Source of the DNA: Semisulcospira habei
Lineage: Eukaryota; Mollusca; Gastropoda; Semisulcospiridae
Reading direction: 5' to 3'
Assembly (NCBI GenBank): GCA_036245525.1
Contig: BTPG01000006.1
Span: 96,869,585 to 96,933,584 of the forward strand
DNA length: 64,000 nt
In this document: in pieces, positions 40,691 through 50,749 of the stretch
How the letters are laid out: every line of letters begins with the position of its first letter
Position numbering within the stretch: position 1 is the stretch's first letter
Program-made: the position numbers and the translations under genes
Notes under the pieces: generated by a model
What the model was told of the DNA's origin: nothing
Seen by the model: only the letters and a program-made list of their open reading frames with translations
Databases searched by the model: none

Positions 40691-40760
40691 AACAAATTTT
40701 CCTGTACGTGGCAACATGTATTTGGAAGAATAAAGTTGATTCATTCATTCATTCATTCAT
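40691..40760 (+). repeat. LINE-like 3' end with (ATTC)n tail
   Basis: GGAAGAATAAAGTTGATTCATTC and repeats of ATTC resemble the tail of the LINE at 36250-36300. Confidence 0.65.
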
Positions 40761-41189
40761 ATGAGAGCTGTCTTCGCTGTCAAGGGTCTTTACCTTTTGT
40801 CTTTGACTCGATTCTGATGTTGAAATATCTCTTTTTGAAAAAGCCTCGGCCAGATGTGCAATTGCGTGATAGTGAACTCGAAAAGGGGCGAGCCCAGTGC
40901 ATACGCGTCATTGGTTTGTCAGACGTCATTTGTCATGACGTATTTTTTGTCTTTACGTAATTTTATATTTAACGTGATATGAGTTTCGCTTTCGCCTCAA
41001 GATTCGCGAAAATTGTGACAAAACTAGAATTTCACGGTACAATTTCAGTCTTGCTATAATTTATGTGAAATCAGGTTGACTTTCGCTAGCTACATGCTAT
41101 ACTAAGTACACTTGCATGCTCTTCTGAAAGCGCGTCGATGTGTGTGTATGCGTGTGCGTGTGCGTGCGTGCACGCGCGCGCTCCAAACA

Positions 41190-41260
41190 TCATAAAGAGT
41201 CATAGATGTTCATGCGTCCTCCGGGCACATGAGGAGCTATGCCTCTTGGAGATGCGCGCA
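41190..41260. repeat. Hairpin (CATGAGGATCTAT family)
   Basis: CATAGATGTTCATGCG pairs imperfectly with CACATGAGGAGCTATG around TCCTCCGGG. The flanks CGCGCGCTCCAAAC and TTGGAGATGCGCG also pair. Confidence 0.7.
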
Positions 41261-41284
41261 TGTGTGAGAGTGAGCGAGCGAGCG

Positions 41285-41366
<82 letters not shown>

Positions 41367-41639
41367 GCGTCATATTTAGAGTATGTCTGCGTGGTGACGG
41401 AGTTGGTTCTTTTCCGTCACCGGCACTGTCTGACTTTCTCCAGATGTCAAGGTTTTAAACTGTTATAATTTTTTTCTGAAAAGAATTAATTTTTGCTGAA
41501 GAAGTTGAAAAGGTACAAAGCTGGCTAACGAACTCATTCAATGTCTTTCTCCAAACTAGCTATATCGGGTCACCTGCATGCCGCTCTTCTGAAAGCACGA
41601 TGTGTGTGTGTGTGTGTGTGTGTTTGTGTGTGTGCGTGC

Positions 41640-41687
<48 letters not shown>

Positions 41688-41704
41688 GTGCGTGCATGCG
41701 CGCG

Positions 41705-41790
41705 CGCGCTCCAAACATCTATAAGAGACATAGATCATCATGCGCTCTTCGAGCGCATGAGGATCTATGCCTCTTGGAGATGCGCGCATA
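41705..41790. repeat. Hairpin (CATGAGGATCTAT family)
   Basis: AAGAGACATAGATCATCATGCGCTC pairs with GAGCGCATGAGGATCTATGCCTCTT around TTC. Confidence 0.85.
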
Positions 41791-41888
<98 letters not shown>

Positions 41889-42267
41889 CAGCGCGCGCTA
41901 GAGAGAATTACGTCATATTTAGAGTATTATGTCAATGTCTGCGTCGTGACGGAGTTGCCTCTTTTACGCCACTGTCACTGTCTGACTTTCTCTAGAAGTC
42001 AAGGTTTATACTATTTTAATTCTTTTCTGAAAACTCATCCAATGTCTTTATCCAAACTAGCTACATATCCAAAATTTCAAGTAAATATAACAAAAATTAC
42101 GGACTGTAATCTGGGTCAACCGACTTCCTATAAACGCTTGTTTATGTCTTAAATGAGACATTCAATTATAATATGCTCGGAGGCTCTCTTAGCCACCCTT
42201 TAAAAAAGTTTTTCGCCAAGTTTCAAGCTTGTGTGCAGTGTATAGAAATATCGGAGACTTTATTCTC

Positions 42268-42270
42268 TTG

Positions 42271-42330
<60 letters not shown>
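42268..42330. repeat. (CA)n microsatellite
   Basis: About 53 bases of CA inside the composite repeat, corresponding to the (TG)n of inverted copies. Confidence 0.95.
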
Positions 42331-42332
<2 letters not shown>

Positions 42333-42544
42333 TTTCACACATGCATACATAAGCACATACGGCGCTTCGCGACAAATGTACGTTCAGCAGCGTAGCGTAA
42401 CTAGACATGACGTAATTTTTATCTTGTTACTTCAATTGTGAGAGGTTTAGGCCTACCCGCCTTTTGGCATCATGGACATGCTATAAAATTCGCCCCACCG
42501 CGACCCGTCCTAAAAAGTCCCTTCAATAAATAGAAGTGACTTAA

Positions 42545-42653
42545 AAATTGCGGCATGTCTAGTTACGCTAACCTTACTGCTGATAGTACATTTAGCGCAA
42601 AGCGCCGTATGTACGTATGTGCGTGTGTTTGTGTGTGTATGTGTGAGTGTGTT

Positions 42654-42737
<84 letters not shown>

Positions 42738-42900
42738 TGTGGTTGTGTGTGTGTACACGAAAGACCTGAAATGGGTGACTGTCTTTACCATCCTTATGGA
42801 AAATGGGTGTGTGTAAAAATCTGGGTGCCCAAGTCAGACACCCATTTTTTCTGAGGGTTGTTTTTGCATTGTCTTGGGGTAAAGATTCATAAAAAATAAA
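42545..42900 (+). repeat. Composite-repeat end fragment with (TG)n
   Basis: GCATGTCTAGTTACGCTAAC, (TG)n at 42600-42755, CTTATGGAAAATGGGTGTG and CCATTTTTTCTGAGGGTTG. It is the inverted counterpart of 6600-6890. Confidence 0.85.
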
Positions 42901-42991
42901 AAGATCAGTTTTTCTCATTTTGGCGTTAACACATGCACTTTTGTGTTTAACAGACACGCCTCTAGTGTGTTTGAACTTGTCCCTCCCAGCA

Positions 42992-42992
<1 letters not shown>

Positions 42993-43060
<68 letters not shown>
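42993..43060. repeat. (TG)n microsatellite
   Basis: About 68 bases of TG. Confidence 0.95.
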
Positions 43061-43063
<3 letters not shown>

Positions 43064-44790
43064 ACAGAACCCCGAAAATGGGCGTGTGTATGTGACATCA
43101 CCCTTCTCAGCTATAAATAACTTCATAGCTGATATGGGTCAGGAAGGATGTGGGAGGGGGGGGGGGGGAATTTGTTGTTTGAGGGAGTAAATTGTTTATG
43201 TTCCTACAAAATTAGGTTTGTTATTTGAGGCTGTGGTTGTTTTGTTAAAATAGTGTTGAGTTGTGATGTACTCGTTCACCAGCGACTTAGCCTATACGTT
43301 TTCTACGTTTGTTTCCATGTCAGATGAAGAAGGATCTTTGATCCGAAACATCGTTCTTTGTTTCTATTTTAAAGGGTTTTCCACCACTATCTTCTGTTTT
43401 TCTTTGACTTAGCCTATAATTATATTCGTGCGCCGGTTGCTAAGAAGTGAAGTGATTGTATGAGTGCGCAGTGTGAGAGAGGACGTATAGACTTTGGGAG
43501 AGGCTGCTGTTGTCTTGTGTCTTTTGGTTCAACCTGTTGCTTTGTTTGTGGGTTTGTTGGTGTTATGCTTTCGGTTTGACTGCAACTCCTGTCAGATTGT
43601 ATGCACAAATTGATTGAATGCAAATGACGTCACACAGTCAGTGTCGTTAGGTGCGTCGTCTGCTGCAGTCGGTCGTTTAGTGCAGTATGTAATGCTAGGT
43701 CAGAGAAAAAAAAAACACCTAATGTTGCCAAAGGGTGTAATAGTAAAGTATTGTTTGTGTGAATGCTGCGTGTTTGAGGGAAGGACTGGAAAGTCGAGTG
43801 CTGAGTGAAGAGAGAAGGCGACAATGGGAAAAATATCCAGCACTATTACGTTGGAATAGATGCATAACAGTTACGACACGCCTGTAAATGAAAACACTTT
43901 TAACATTAACAAAAGTTGAGTATAAGGAGAGGTTTTAAAACAGTTTTAATAAAAACTGTTGCCCGACATGCTTCTAAAAACAACAGTTTCTTAGTTTTAA
44001 ACCTTGCACCGCGCCATAAACGCCGCGATTGCTTCTCAGTCTTAGCTGTCCTATAGTGTGGAATGTGGGACTTGTCCAACTGGATCCATCTGGTGCACTC
44101 CAAATGTGTATTTGTGGGTGGTTTGATGTGCAACTCGTTGCGCACCTCAGAAATGACCTCCTGATTCCAGGGATAATTAAAATCTTTCATTCATAAGAGA
44201 GCATTCAGCAGCTCTATAAAACCCAAAGTGATGACTCCCCCCACCCCACCCCCTCCCCACCTTCACCTCCACCCCTCCCTTCCCCTCCCCCCACAACCCC
44301 ACCCAAACAATCATTAGAAAATCAACCAGAGGTATTTTTAGTGAGGTATTTGTTCACTGTGTGTTGTGTCATTGTGCTTTACATTTTTAATGCAGGAAAA
44401 AGAAGGAATATACATTAAGTTGAAAAAAGAATGACAACAATCAAATAAATGTGGAAAAGAAGCATCAAATATTCTGTGAACTTTACCTTATTACAGACAC
44501 CTAATTTTCTTGAGATGTCCATGCTAAAATGAATGATTTGACAAGGACACCCATTTCTACTGTAATGCCAGTTTTTGTGTGAGAGGCCCACATCGCTATT
44601 GGTAGAAACCCATTTTTTCTCCATCCAGTGGCTCTGTTTCTAGAAAATGTCTTTTTTATTTTAAGTTGTAGAGCTTAGTTACAAGGTGAGTTCTAAACAT
44701 TTGCATCAACTCCAGAGCCCTAGAATAAATAGAAATATGGGAACCCATTTTCACATAAAATGGTAGGTAACCCACTCTGATGGTTTTGTG
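43061..44790. other. No gene recognised
   Basis: Around 43325-43360, CAGATGAAGAAGGATC followed by GATCCGAAACATCG has the look of a retrotransposon 3' region. A C-rich stretch lies at 44235-44300. Open frames here have no recognisable domains. Confidence 0.4.
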
Positions 44791-44794
44791 TCCC

Positions 44795-45038
<244 letters not shown>

Positions 45039-45354
45039 AGAGAAAGTATATAGGAGAATACAACGACACCCATTTAAGAAACAATTGATTTATTTAATCC
45101 TTTCCGTAAATAAACAAACGCACTTGACCAAATTCATTTAACAGATTTATCTGCCCAGTCAGGTCCCCCAACCCCTTGGAAACAAAAGGCTAGTTAAAAT
45201 ATCTTCCCGAGAAATACACACCACCCACCCACCCCCCCACACACACACCCCCACACCCCACCACTCAATGCTGTCAGAGTTGGCCTTCCTGAGAAATAGT
45301 GTCTACTTCCTGTTCATACCACCATTGTAAACAATAGTCTTCTGTGCCCAAATA

Positions 45355-45437
<83 letters not shown>

Positions 45438-46062
45438 CACACAAAACAAATTAGCATTCCTTTTTGTGTCAACGCTTCAATGTATGTCACTAAACCACTA
45501 TGTCATTTTTCTTACTCTGGGGCAAACCAAAAATATAGAACAAATCTCTAATATAGGTTATTTCCCAAATGTGGAACACCACGTCGTTCGTAAATGAAAC
45601 GTCCAACGTGAAAATTTATCTGTGAAAAGTTTTCACTTCATGCATCGTAACTGCTGCGACGCACACGGACATTGCGCTGTTGAACAATCGGCCTTTGTGC
45701 TCAAGACTGTCGCGTGATGAAACCGGATTCCTGTTGGGTGCAGTTATTGCCGTCATAACCTGTAGGTAGAGACAGCTGTTGTGTAGTCATTGTTAGTTTA
45801 CAAGATTGCATCTCTTTAATAACCAGAAAGTTGGGCTTGAAAATTGGTTGTGAAACGGTTTCCTGTTTTCGCTCCAGTGGGTGACATTTCTGAACAATAG
45901 GTCTTTATGCTTAAGCTATTGCGTAGTCACTGTCGCGTGATGCATTTAAATTGAAAGACAAAACCCAATAACTCTAATCCCAGTGATAGACCTAAATGAT
46001 TCAAGTTACTAGTACACCCCATCATGTTTACAAGTGTTTTAGATCACTCGAGGAGAAAATTG
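45039..46062. repeat. Polinton left terminal inverted repeat
   Basis: The outer ~800 bases match the right end closely (for example ACGACACCCATTTAAGAAAC, GTCAGGTCCCCCAACCCCTT, AGACTGTCGCGTGATGAAAC). The inner ~220 bases are more diverged but still alignable (CTAAAACACTTG on the complement). A (TC)n tract lies at 45357-45434. Confidence 0.9.
45357..45434. repeat. (TC)n microsatellite inside the left TIR
   Basis: About 77 bases of TC. The mirrored (GA)n in the right TIR is shorter (60610-60662). Confidence 0.95.
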
Positions 46063-46237
46063 GGAATGTTGAAATCGGTAGTGAAACGGTTACCTCAGTG
46101 AAACGACGCCTTTTATTTTCAGTTTAGTCCGTGTTTCAGCACAAGCGTGACGTGCCTACTAATACGTTCGGATTTTATAGTGATTTCGGTATTCAAAATG
46201 GGCTGTGAAGGATTAAAACCAAGCTAAGTGAATACTT

Positions 46238-47521
46238 TTAATATATGTGACTACTTAGCCTGCTCTCAGAGATGTTTAGTTGCGCATCATAAATCAGATA
46301 CAAATATATATTGATTGCTTCAGATTTTTCTGTTTTTTTCTGTATTTGAATTGAGATTCCGTCACTACCGTTTTCGATAATACGGCCAGAACCATGAAGG
46401 AAATTGTCCTCCGTAGAACGCAGATCTAGCCACAGTGCGTACTTGTCTGTCAGGTATTCACCGATTCTTACGTCATACAGATGCAGATCTTTGCACGCAA
46501 TATTTGCTGATTTTTCTCTAAGTCTTCCCCCAGCAAAATACTTTGTGATCTCATCATAGTGCTGATATCCCATCATTCCAGACGCAAAAATTTGATTAGG
46601 TCGGCCTTCGATTGTGCAGGATAAATGTGTAATTTTCGGATTATAGAATTTTTCTGAATCTCCTTGGTAAGGACTTTTTGGTTCAACAAATAACATAAGA
46701 ACGCCTTTTAGTGACCTAGCAGGCGTGTTTAGGTTTATACTCCAAATTTGGTCGCTCTTGTCTTTGGGTAATAAACTGTGTCTAATCACTCGATCATAAT
46801 AAATTGGAAGTCTTGACTGGTACTGATTTTGAATGAGTCTGGCTAGTTCAGTATGCGTGACAATCTCATATTCCAAGGAAATGTTAGAGATCTTATATGA
46901 TGCATTGAGATCCGTTGATTTGATAACTTTGGAGTAATCATTGAAGGTTAGTTCAAAACTCAGGCGGTCATTTAGTGCCCCTTGGTAATAAGGCGAATGT
47001 CCTGTTAGGATTTCAAATTCGAGTGGAATGCAAAACCTATTTCCATATGTTTCGGCCACAATAACGTCCTTGCCTTCTGTGGTTGTTTTGTCTGATGCAT
47101 TTATTCGAATTTTCATAATGCTATCTGACTGTATGCCTTGGTAAATACGATCTTCTCGTTCTTCTCTTGTAAGCCACAAATCCGTGTAGCAGTAGAACAC
47201 ATCAGCATCGTCAAGACTAAACACTTCCTGTCCTTCAAGTTTAACTTTAATATTCTTAATAATTGCTCTACCTAGATTGTTAACTAGTGTTCTTTTGTCA
47301 TCTGCGTCCGATGAAAGTTCAATATTAAAAGCAAGGCGAGCAGTACCAGGAACAATAACGTCACTGGGGCCTAGGTTTGGAAACTTGACAGTAAGAGTCT
47401 GGTTTTGGTCTATAGTACTAGGATTGTTTGTGATGACAATTGATTGTCTAACTGCTTTAACACCGAAAGGTTCACGTAGTTTTCTGTGTGGGTCTAACTT
47501 TGATCCGTAGGACTGTGTCAT
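46238..47521 (-). CDS. Polinton major capsid protein (double jelly-roll type)
   Basis: About 427 residues. The start is taken at the Met of MTQSYGSKLD (ATG at 47521), just after an ATAATAAAA motif; a longer reading uses a non-ATG start. Blocks I associate with the invertebrate Polinton capsid family are LVNNLGRAIIKNIKVKLEG (near residue 85), DLWLTREEREDRIYQGI, FCIPLEFEILTG, RLSFELTFNDYSKVI, YKISNISLEYEIVT, KSLKG-like ARSLKGVLMLFVEP, and a strand-rich end YLYLIYDAQLNI. The protein should form the hexon-like trimers of an icosahedral virion, with the neighbouring ATPase for packaging. It is divergent from the gene at 47563 with only 41 bases between starts, suggesting a shared promoter region. 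Family recognition is from memory; the fold is inferred. Confidence 0.75.
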   Translation of the reverse strand: MTQSYGSKLDPHRKLREPFGVKAVRQSIVITNNPSTIDQNQTLTVKFPNLGPSDVIVPGTARLAFNIELSSDADDKRTLVNNLGRAIIKNIKVKLEGQEVFSLDDADVFYCYTDLWLTREEREDRIYQGIQSDSIMKIRINASDKTTTEGKDVIVAETYGNRFCIPLEFEILTGHSPYYQGALNDRLSFELTFNDYSKVIKSTDLNASYKISNISLEYEIVTHTELARLIQNQYQSRLPIYYDRVIRHSLLPKDKSDQIWSINLNTPARSLKGVLMLFVEPKSPYQGDSEKFYNPKITHLSCTIEGRPNQIFASGMMGYQHYDEITKYFAGGRLREKSANIACKDLHLYDVRIGEYLTDKYALWLDLRSTEDNFLHGSGRIIENGSDGISIQIQKKTEKSEAINIYLYLIYDAQLNISESRLSSHIY

Positions 47522-47562
47522 TTTTATTATGCACAATAAAAAAAATTAAATTAATAAAAACA
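47522..47562. promoter_or_regulatory. Divergent A/T-only promoter region between capsid gene and 47563 gene
   Basis: The 41 bases between two divergent ATGs are nearly all A and T. Reading leftwards, ATAATAAAA abuts the capsid ATG; reading rightwards, TTAATAAAAACA abuts the other ATG. Both starts share an AATAAAA element within 1-4 bases of the ATG. Confidence 0.5.
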
Positions 47563-48786
47563 ATGGCCGCGGGAGGATTTAATCATGAAGATTTTGAAAT
47601 GGATGACACGTATGATTTTGGTAATACAACAGATATGGCAGATATGACTGGTACAAGAAATATTTACAGTTTACGTCACGAACTTTTAGAAACCAAAGTG
47701 AACTCATTTTATGATCATGTTGGTAATCGCCCAGACAACATAGACCCTAACCAGTTTGAACTTGATGTCAAGGGTCATTTATATTTAAATACTGTTGACA
47801 AAGGAAAAGTACTATTGACTAACAAAAAAGACCCTAGTAGGTTTAGGGCTTTAAGTACAATAAAAAATGAAGGTGGTGTTAGTGCCTTGCGTCAACTTGG
47901 TATTGGTGGGTCTCCTGTCACGCCAAGACTGGTTAGTGTGCTTCAAGACACGCAAACAAAGTTACCAACAGGGCAAGAAATTGAAATGGCACCAATAACA
48001 AGCCTACCAGAAATAGCAAACACAGTGATACAAGAAACCTCATTTACTGAAGGACAAATAAATGACGCTTTGAAAACAATAGATGATCCACCTTTGTCAA
48101 TGCGGGAGATTATAGGGTTGGATAAATCACTGCAGACAATAAGAGGTGAGATGGTTAATAATCTTGCCAAACTGGGAGAGCTTGATAAACACATAGAACG
48201 TGAGAAAGAGAAACTGGCTACCGCAGACAATGGGAATCTTGACACAGAAATGAAAGAAAGAATCCAACACAGATTAAATGATTTGCAGATAGAAAGATCA
48301 GGACGGTTAGAAACGATTAGTATTGGAAGACAAAAACTGAAATCACAGGTCAACAGGATTAGGGAAACTATTCAGAAAATACTTCACGAAGACACTACTC
48401 TGGCTGAGAGACTTAAAACACTTTTCAGAGAACAGGGTATCACAATTGCCAGTTTAATTACAGCTCTGGGGTTTATTATCAGTACAGTTGTGTTGGCTGT
48501 AACGGGTGGTGGTTCTCCACCTCCAGCACCACCAACCCCAGCCCCCACAGATCCAAAAGATTTACAGTCATGGGTAAAAAAACAGTTGTCACACATATCA
48601 GACTTGCTTAAGAAATTGGCTCTGAAAGCAGTAGACTCGTTACCTGGCATTTTAGGCACGGTTGTCAATTGGTTGATTAGTACAGCGGCAAAGGCAGTAG
48701 GGTTTATGGCGGAGCATGTTTGGATCTTTTTGGTGACAGTAGGAGGGTTAATGATAGGTTATTTAATGAAACAGGTAAAGAAGTAA
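47563..48786 (+). CDS. Polinton structural candidate with coiled coil and hydrophobic C-terminus
   Basis: About 407 residues from MAAGGFNHEDFEMDD; upstream in-frame sequence is antisense to the capsid gene, so this Met is preferred. The N-terminal ~45 residues are acidic. A predicted helical/coiled-coil region rich in Glu, Lys and Arg spans about 190-280. Then come a hydrophobic helix IASLITALGFIISTVVLAVT, a linker GGGSPPPAPPTPAPTDP, an amphipathic Lys-rich segment (WVKKQLSHISDLLKKL), and two more hydrophobic stretches (LPGILGTVVNWLIS, IFLVTVGGLMIGYL). I recognise the Pro linker plus W-V-K-K-Q-L pattern as recurring in invertebrate Polintons, but no function is assigned to it. A virion or membrane-active role is an inference. 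Its 3' end overlaps the convergent gene by 24 bases. Confidence 0.7.
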   Translation: MAAGGFNHEDFEMDDTYDFGNTTDMADMTGTRNIYSLRHELLETKVNSFYDHVGNRPDNIDPNQFELDVKGHLYLNTVDKGKVLLTNKKDPSRFRALSTIKNEGGVSALRQLGIGGSPVTPRLVSVLQDTQTKLPTGQEIEMAPITSLPEIANTVIQETSFTEGQINDALKTIDDPPLSMREIIGLDKSLQTIRGEMVNNLAKLGELDKHIEREKEKLATADNGNLDTEMKERIQHRLNDLQIERSGRLETISIGRQKLKSQVNRIRETIQKILHEDTTLAERLKTLFREQGITIASLITALGFIISTVVLAVTGGGSPPPAPPTPAPTDPKDLQSWVKKQLSHISDLLKKLALKAVDSLPGILGTVVNWLISTAAKAVGFMAEHVWIFLVTVGGLMIGYLMKQVKK

Positions 48787-49989
48787 TATTCCTACTCCAG
48801 TAAGGCCAATTACCAATGCAGTTCTCTCGGATTCATGTGTGTCAGGGGTTGACTGTACTGGTTGTATAGCTGTTGGAGCAAGGGAAGTAATCACTTGTAA
48901 TGTTTTTTTCAACTGTACGTGCACAGTTGTTCCTCCTAAATTTACAGATTTATTGAGACCTAGTTTTTGATCACTCCCAGCAACAATGATTTCATTATTA
49001 TAATTTGTTATTGTACCCATTTGGAGTTGAAGGTCAGATGGTAACATGTATAACCCAGTGCCAACTACAAAGTCAACTTTTGATCTGGCATATCTGAGTA
49101 CATCTTGGTAACGCTGTATGCTTGATGGGAGATCAACTGATGAATTTACTGAATCTTCAAGATTAGCGAGAAACTGTTTTTGTGTTTCAAATTTACCACT
49201 TCCATTCAGAATATTAGATTTTGTTAATGATTGTGCACCTAATATACACCAGACATATGTTCTGATAGACTCATTTACGCGCTCGACTCCTGCTTGAGTA
49301 AATCCGTCACTCCTGTCCAAGACAAATGTTGACCATGCGTTAGATTGTTTCTGTTCTATTGAGCCTAACCAGACTTGTGATTTTGATGAGAATGAAGTGT
49401 AGGGAGGCCAGTAATCTTGAGGGTATTGTCTGTGACTCAAAGCATAATATAATGTACCAATGCCGTGGTGATCATCAAGTTTTTGTGTGAAGTCATACTT
49501 AGTGCTTATGTTAAATTCATTACAGATGCGTTCAAATGCTTTCATATCCATGGGGTTGTTAAACCTGTTGAAACTGGATTCAGTTGGTAGTGGTGTATGC
49601 AGTTCTGACAGTATACGTCTAAGCTGGTAATAAACATGGAAACGATACACAGACCTAATCAGTTTGTTTGAGTGATTCAAATGGTCTGTAAATGAAACAC
49701 CACAGCCTGTAGTAGAACACAGTATGGCAAAGTTAAGTTGGTTTTGAAACATCTGTAGTGGACTTGAAGACCACTTTCTTGCTGTAGCATCGTCTGTTAT
49801 TGGAGGGTTTAGGTAATGATCAAACGGATTGGGTACTTTGACTTGGAATAGATCTTGTTCAGACACAGCAATATCAAGCTGATTTAACTGAATTATTTTC
49901 TGTTCATAAGTAGGTGCAACATTATACTTGGCATCCACGTTAAATTGAAATGCGTTTGTAGTGGTAATGGTTGGTGATTTAAATTCCAT
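48763..49989 (-). CDS. Polinton conserved protein with C-terminal membrane anchor, function unknown
   Basis: 408 residues, ATG at 49989 after TAAAAAAAAAGG. There is a mixed soluble body with blocks such as EQDLFQVKVPNPFDHYLNPP (near residue 44), MFQNQLNFAILCSTTGCGV, RFHVYYQLRRILSELH, NAWSTFVLDRSDGFTQAGVE and YARSKVDFVVGTGLYMLPSD. A single hydrophobic stretch near the end, TALVIGLTGVGILLLYLF, looks like a membrane anchor. I recall similar proteins in cnidarian and mollusc Polintons, which makes it a conserved element gene, not a captured one. It is divergent from 50016 with 26 bases between starts. Possible roles are vertex, spike or inner-membrane protein; none is demonstrated. Confidence 0.7.
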   Translation of the reverse strand: MEFKSPTITTTNAFQFNVDAKYNVAPTYEQKIIQLNQLDIAVSEQDLFQVKVPNPFDHYLNPPITDDATARKWSSSPLQMFQNQLNFAILCSTTGCGVSFTDHLNHSNKLIRSVYRFHVYYQLRRILSELHTPLPTESSFNRFNNPMDMKAFERICNEFNISTKYDFTQKLDDHHGIGTLYYALSHRQYPQDYWPPYTSFSSKSQVWLGSIEQKQSNAWSTFVLDRSDGFTQAGVERVNESIRTYVWCILGAQSLTKSNILNGSGKFETQKQFLANLEDSVNSSVDLPSSIQRYQDVLRYARSKVDFVVGTGLYMLPSDLQLQMGTITNYNNEIIVAGSDQKLGLNKSVNLGGTTVHVQLKKTLQVITSLAPTAIQPVQSTPDTHESERTALVIGLTGVGILLLYLFH

Positions 49990-50004
49990 CCTTTTTTTTT
50001 TATG

Positions 50005-50015
50005 TGATAATAAAA
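50005..50015 (+). promoter_or_regulatory. ATG-proximal AATAAAA motif
   Basis: TGATAATAAAA directly abuts the ATG at 50016. The same kind of motif precedes several other Polinton starts. Confidence 0.45.
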
Positions 50016-50729
50016 ATGTTTATAACCTTAACAAATATTGACACAAGCAAACCAATGTGGTTAACTAATGGGATTGATAATCGTGATGGTAGCAAGGCTG
50101 TAGCTATCCATGAAATGTTCTACACAGTAAAGTGGTTTAATGTAACGGATGATGAAAATTATTCTGTAAGTGGAACTCTTGATGGTATTGAGAAGGGTGA
50201 TACTTTACGAGCTGGGTATTATGACTTTTGTACTTTAGCTGAATGGCTTCAAAATGAATTTAAAATTAAAGCAACTTTAAACCCAGCTAATTTACTTGTT
50301 ACAATTGATTTTCCGAAAAGTGGTCAGTTTTCTTTATCAATTAGTCTTTTATTATTACTTGGATTTTTTAAAACAATAACACATCCAGATGAAGATTGGT
50401 CACAATCAGTTGGTAGTCTACTATCACCAAAAAAACCAAGAATAACTGGCAGATATCCTGTTCATTTGTCAGTACACACAGTGCTAAATGTTCATTTGAA
50501 AGAACTGAACACTACTGAAAATGTACACAATGGAAAGCCTTCAACTTTGTTAAGATGCTTGCCGACTGGAACTGCCCCATATTGTGAAAATGTGGTTGCT
50601 AGATTTCCTAATTCTCAGTTTAAAAAATTAGGTTCTAGTTTCTTTGAATCATTGTGCTTATCTGTAACTAATCAGAATGGTAAACCAGTTGTAATGCATG
50701 ATTTTTATGTTGTTTTGGAAATTAAATAA
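50016..50729 (+). CDS. Polinton minor capsid (penton-like) candidate
   Basis: About 237 residues; start chosen at MFITLTNIDT, immediately after TAATAAAA. The pattern is a short N-terminal strand, then AIHEMFYTVKWFNV, a GYYDFCTLAEWLQNEF segment, SLSISLLLLLGF, and a C-terminal strand-rich end ESLCLSVTNQNGKPVVMHDF. The layout (G-Y-Y segment, hydrophobic stretch ending in Leu-Gly-Phe, then a ligand-like Asn-Gly-Lys-Pro turn near the end) resembles minor structural proteins of virus-like elements. Polintons normally encode a single-jelly-roll penton protein and this is the best candidate by size. The assignment is an inference. The gene runs co-directionally with 50750, 20 bases apart. Confidence 0.5.
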   Translation: MFITLTNIDTSKPMWLTNGIDNRDGSKAVAIHEMFYTVKWFNVTDDENYSVSGTLDGIEKGDTLRAGYYDFCTLAEWLQNEFKIKATLNPANLLVTIDFPKSGQFSLSISLLLLLGFFKTITHPDEDWSQSVGSLLSPKKPRITGRYPVHLSVHTVLNVHLKELNTTENVHNGKPSTLLRCLPTGTAPYCENVVARFPNSQFKKLGSSFFESLCLSVTNQNGKPVVMHDFYVVLEIK

Positions 50730-50738
50730 TTTTATTTT

Positions 50739-50749
50739 TGTTTATAAAA
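50739..50749 (+). promoter_or_regulatory. ATG-proximal TATAAAA motif
   Basis: TGTTTATAAAA directly abuts the ATG at 50750, in the 20-base gap after the previous stop. Confidence 0.5.

Larger units (their letters stand above)
40761..42540. repeat. Composite repeat, near-complete copy with unoccupied Polinton target
   Basis: Runs ATATGAGAGCTGTCTTCGCTG to AGTCCCTTCAATAAATAGAA with two internal duplicated halves. Each half has a (TG)-rich start, a CATAGAT...ATGAGGATCTATG hairpin, a (GA)n tract (41277-41363 and 41824-41885) and GTGACGGAGTTG. It contains TCTGGGTCAACCGACTTCC at about 42111-42128, the uninterrupted reverse complement of the Polinton target. Confidence 0.8.

Noticed and set aside
42592..43101. 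169-residue His-Thr-rich frame on the minus strand
   Set aside because: It joins two (CA)n tracts through composite repeat sequence and has no coding signature.
47488..47562. Longer N-terminus for the plus-strand gene at 47563
   Set aside because: The extra 25 codons are antisense to the capsid gene start and use a non-ATG first codon; the ATG at 47563 follows the A/T-rich motif.
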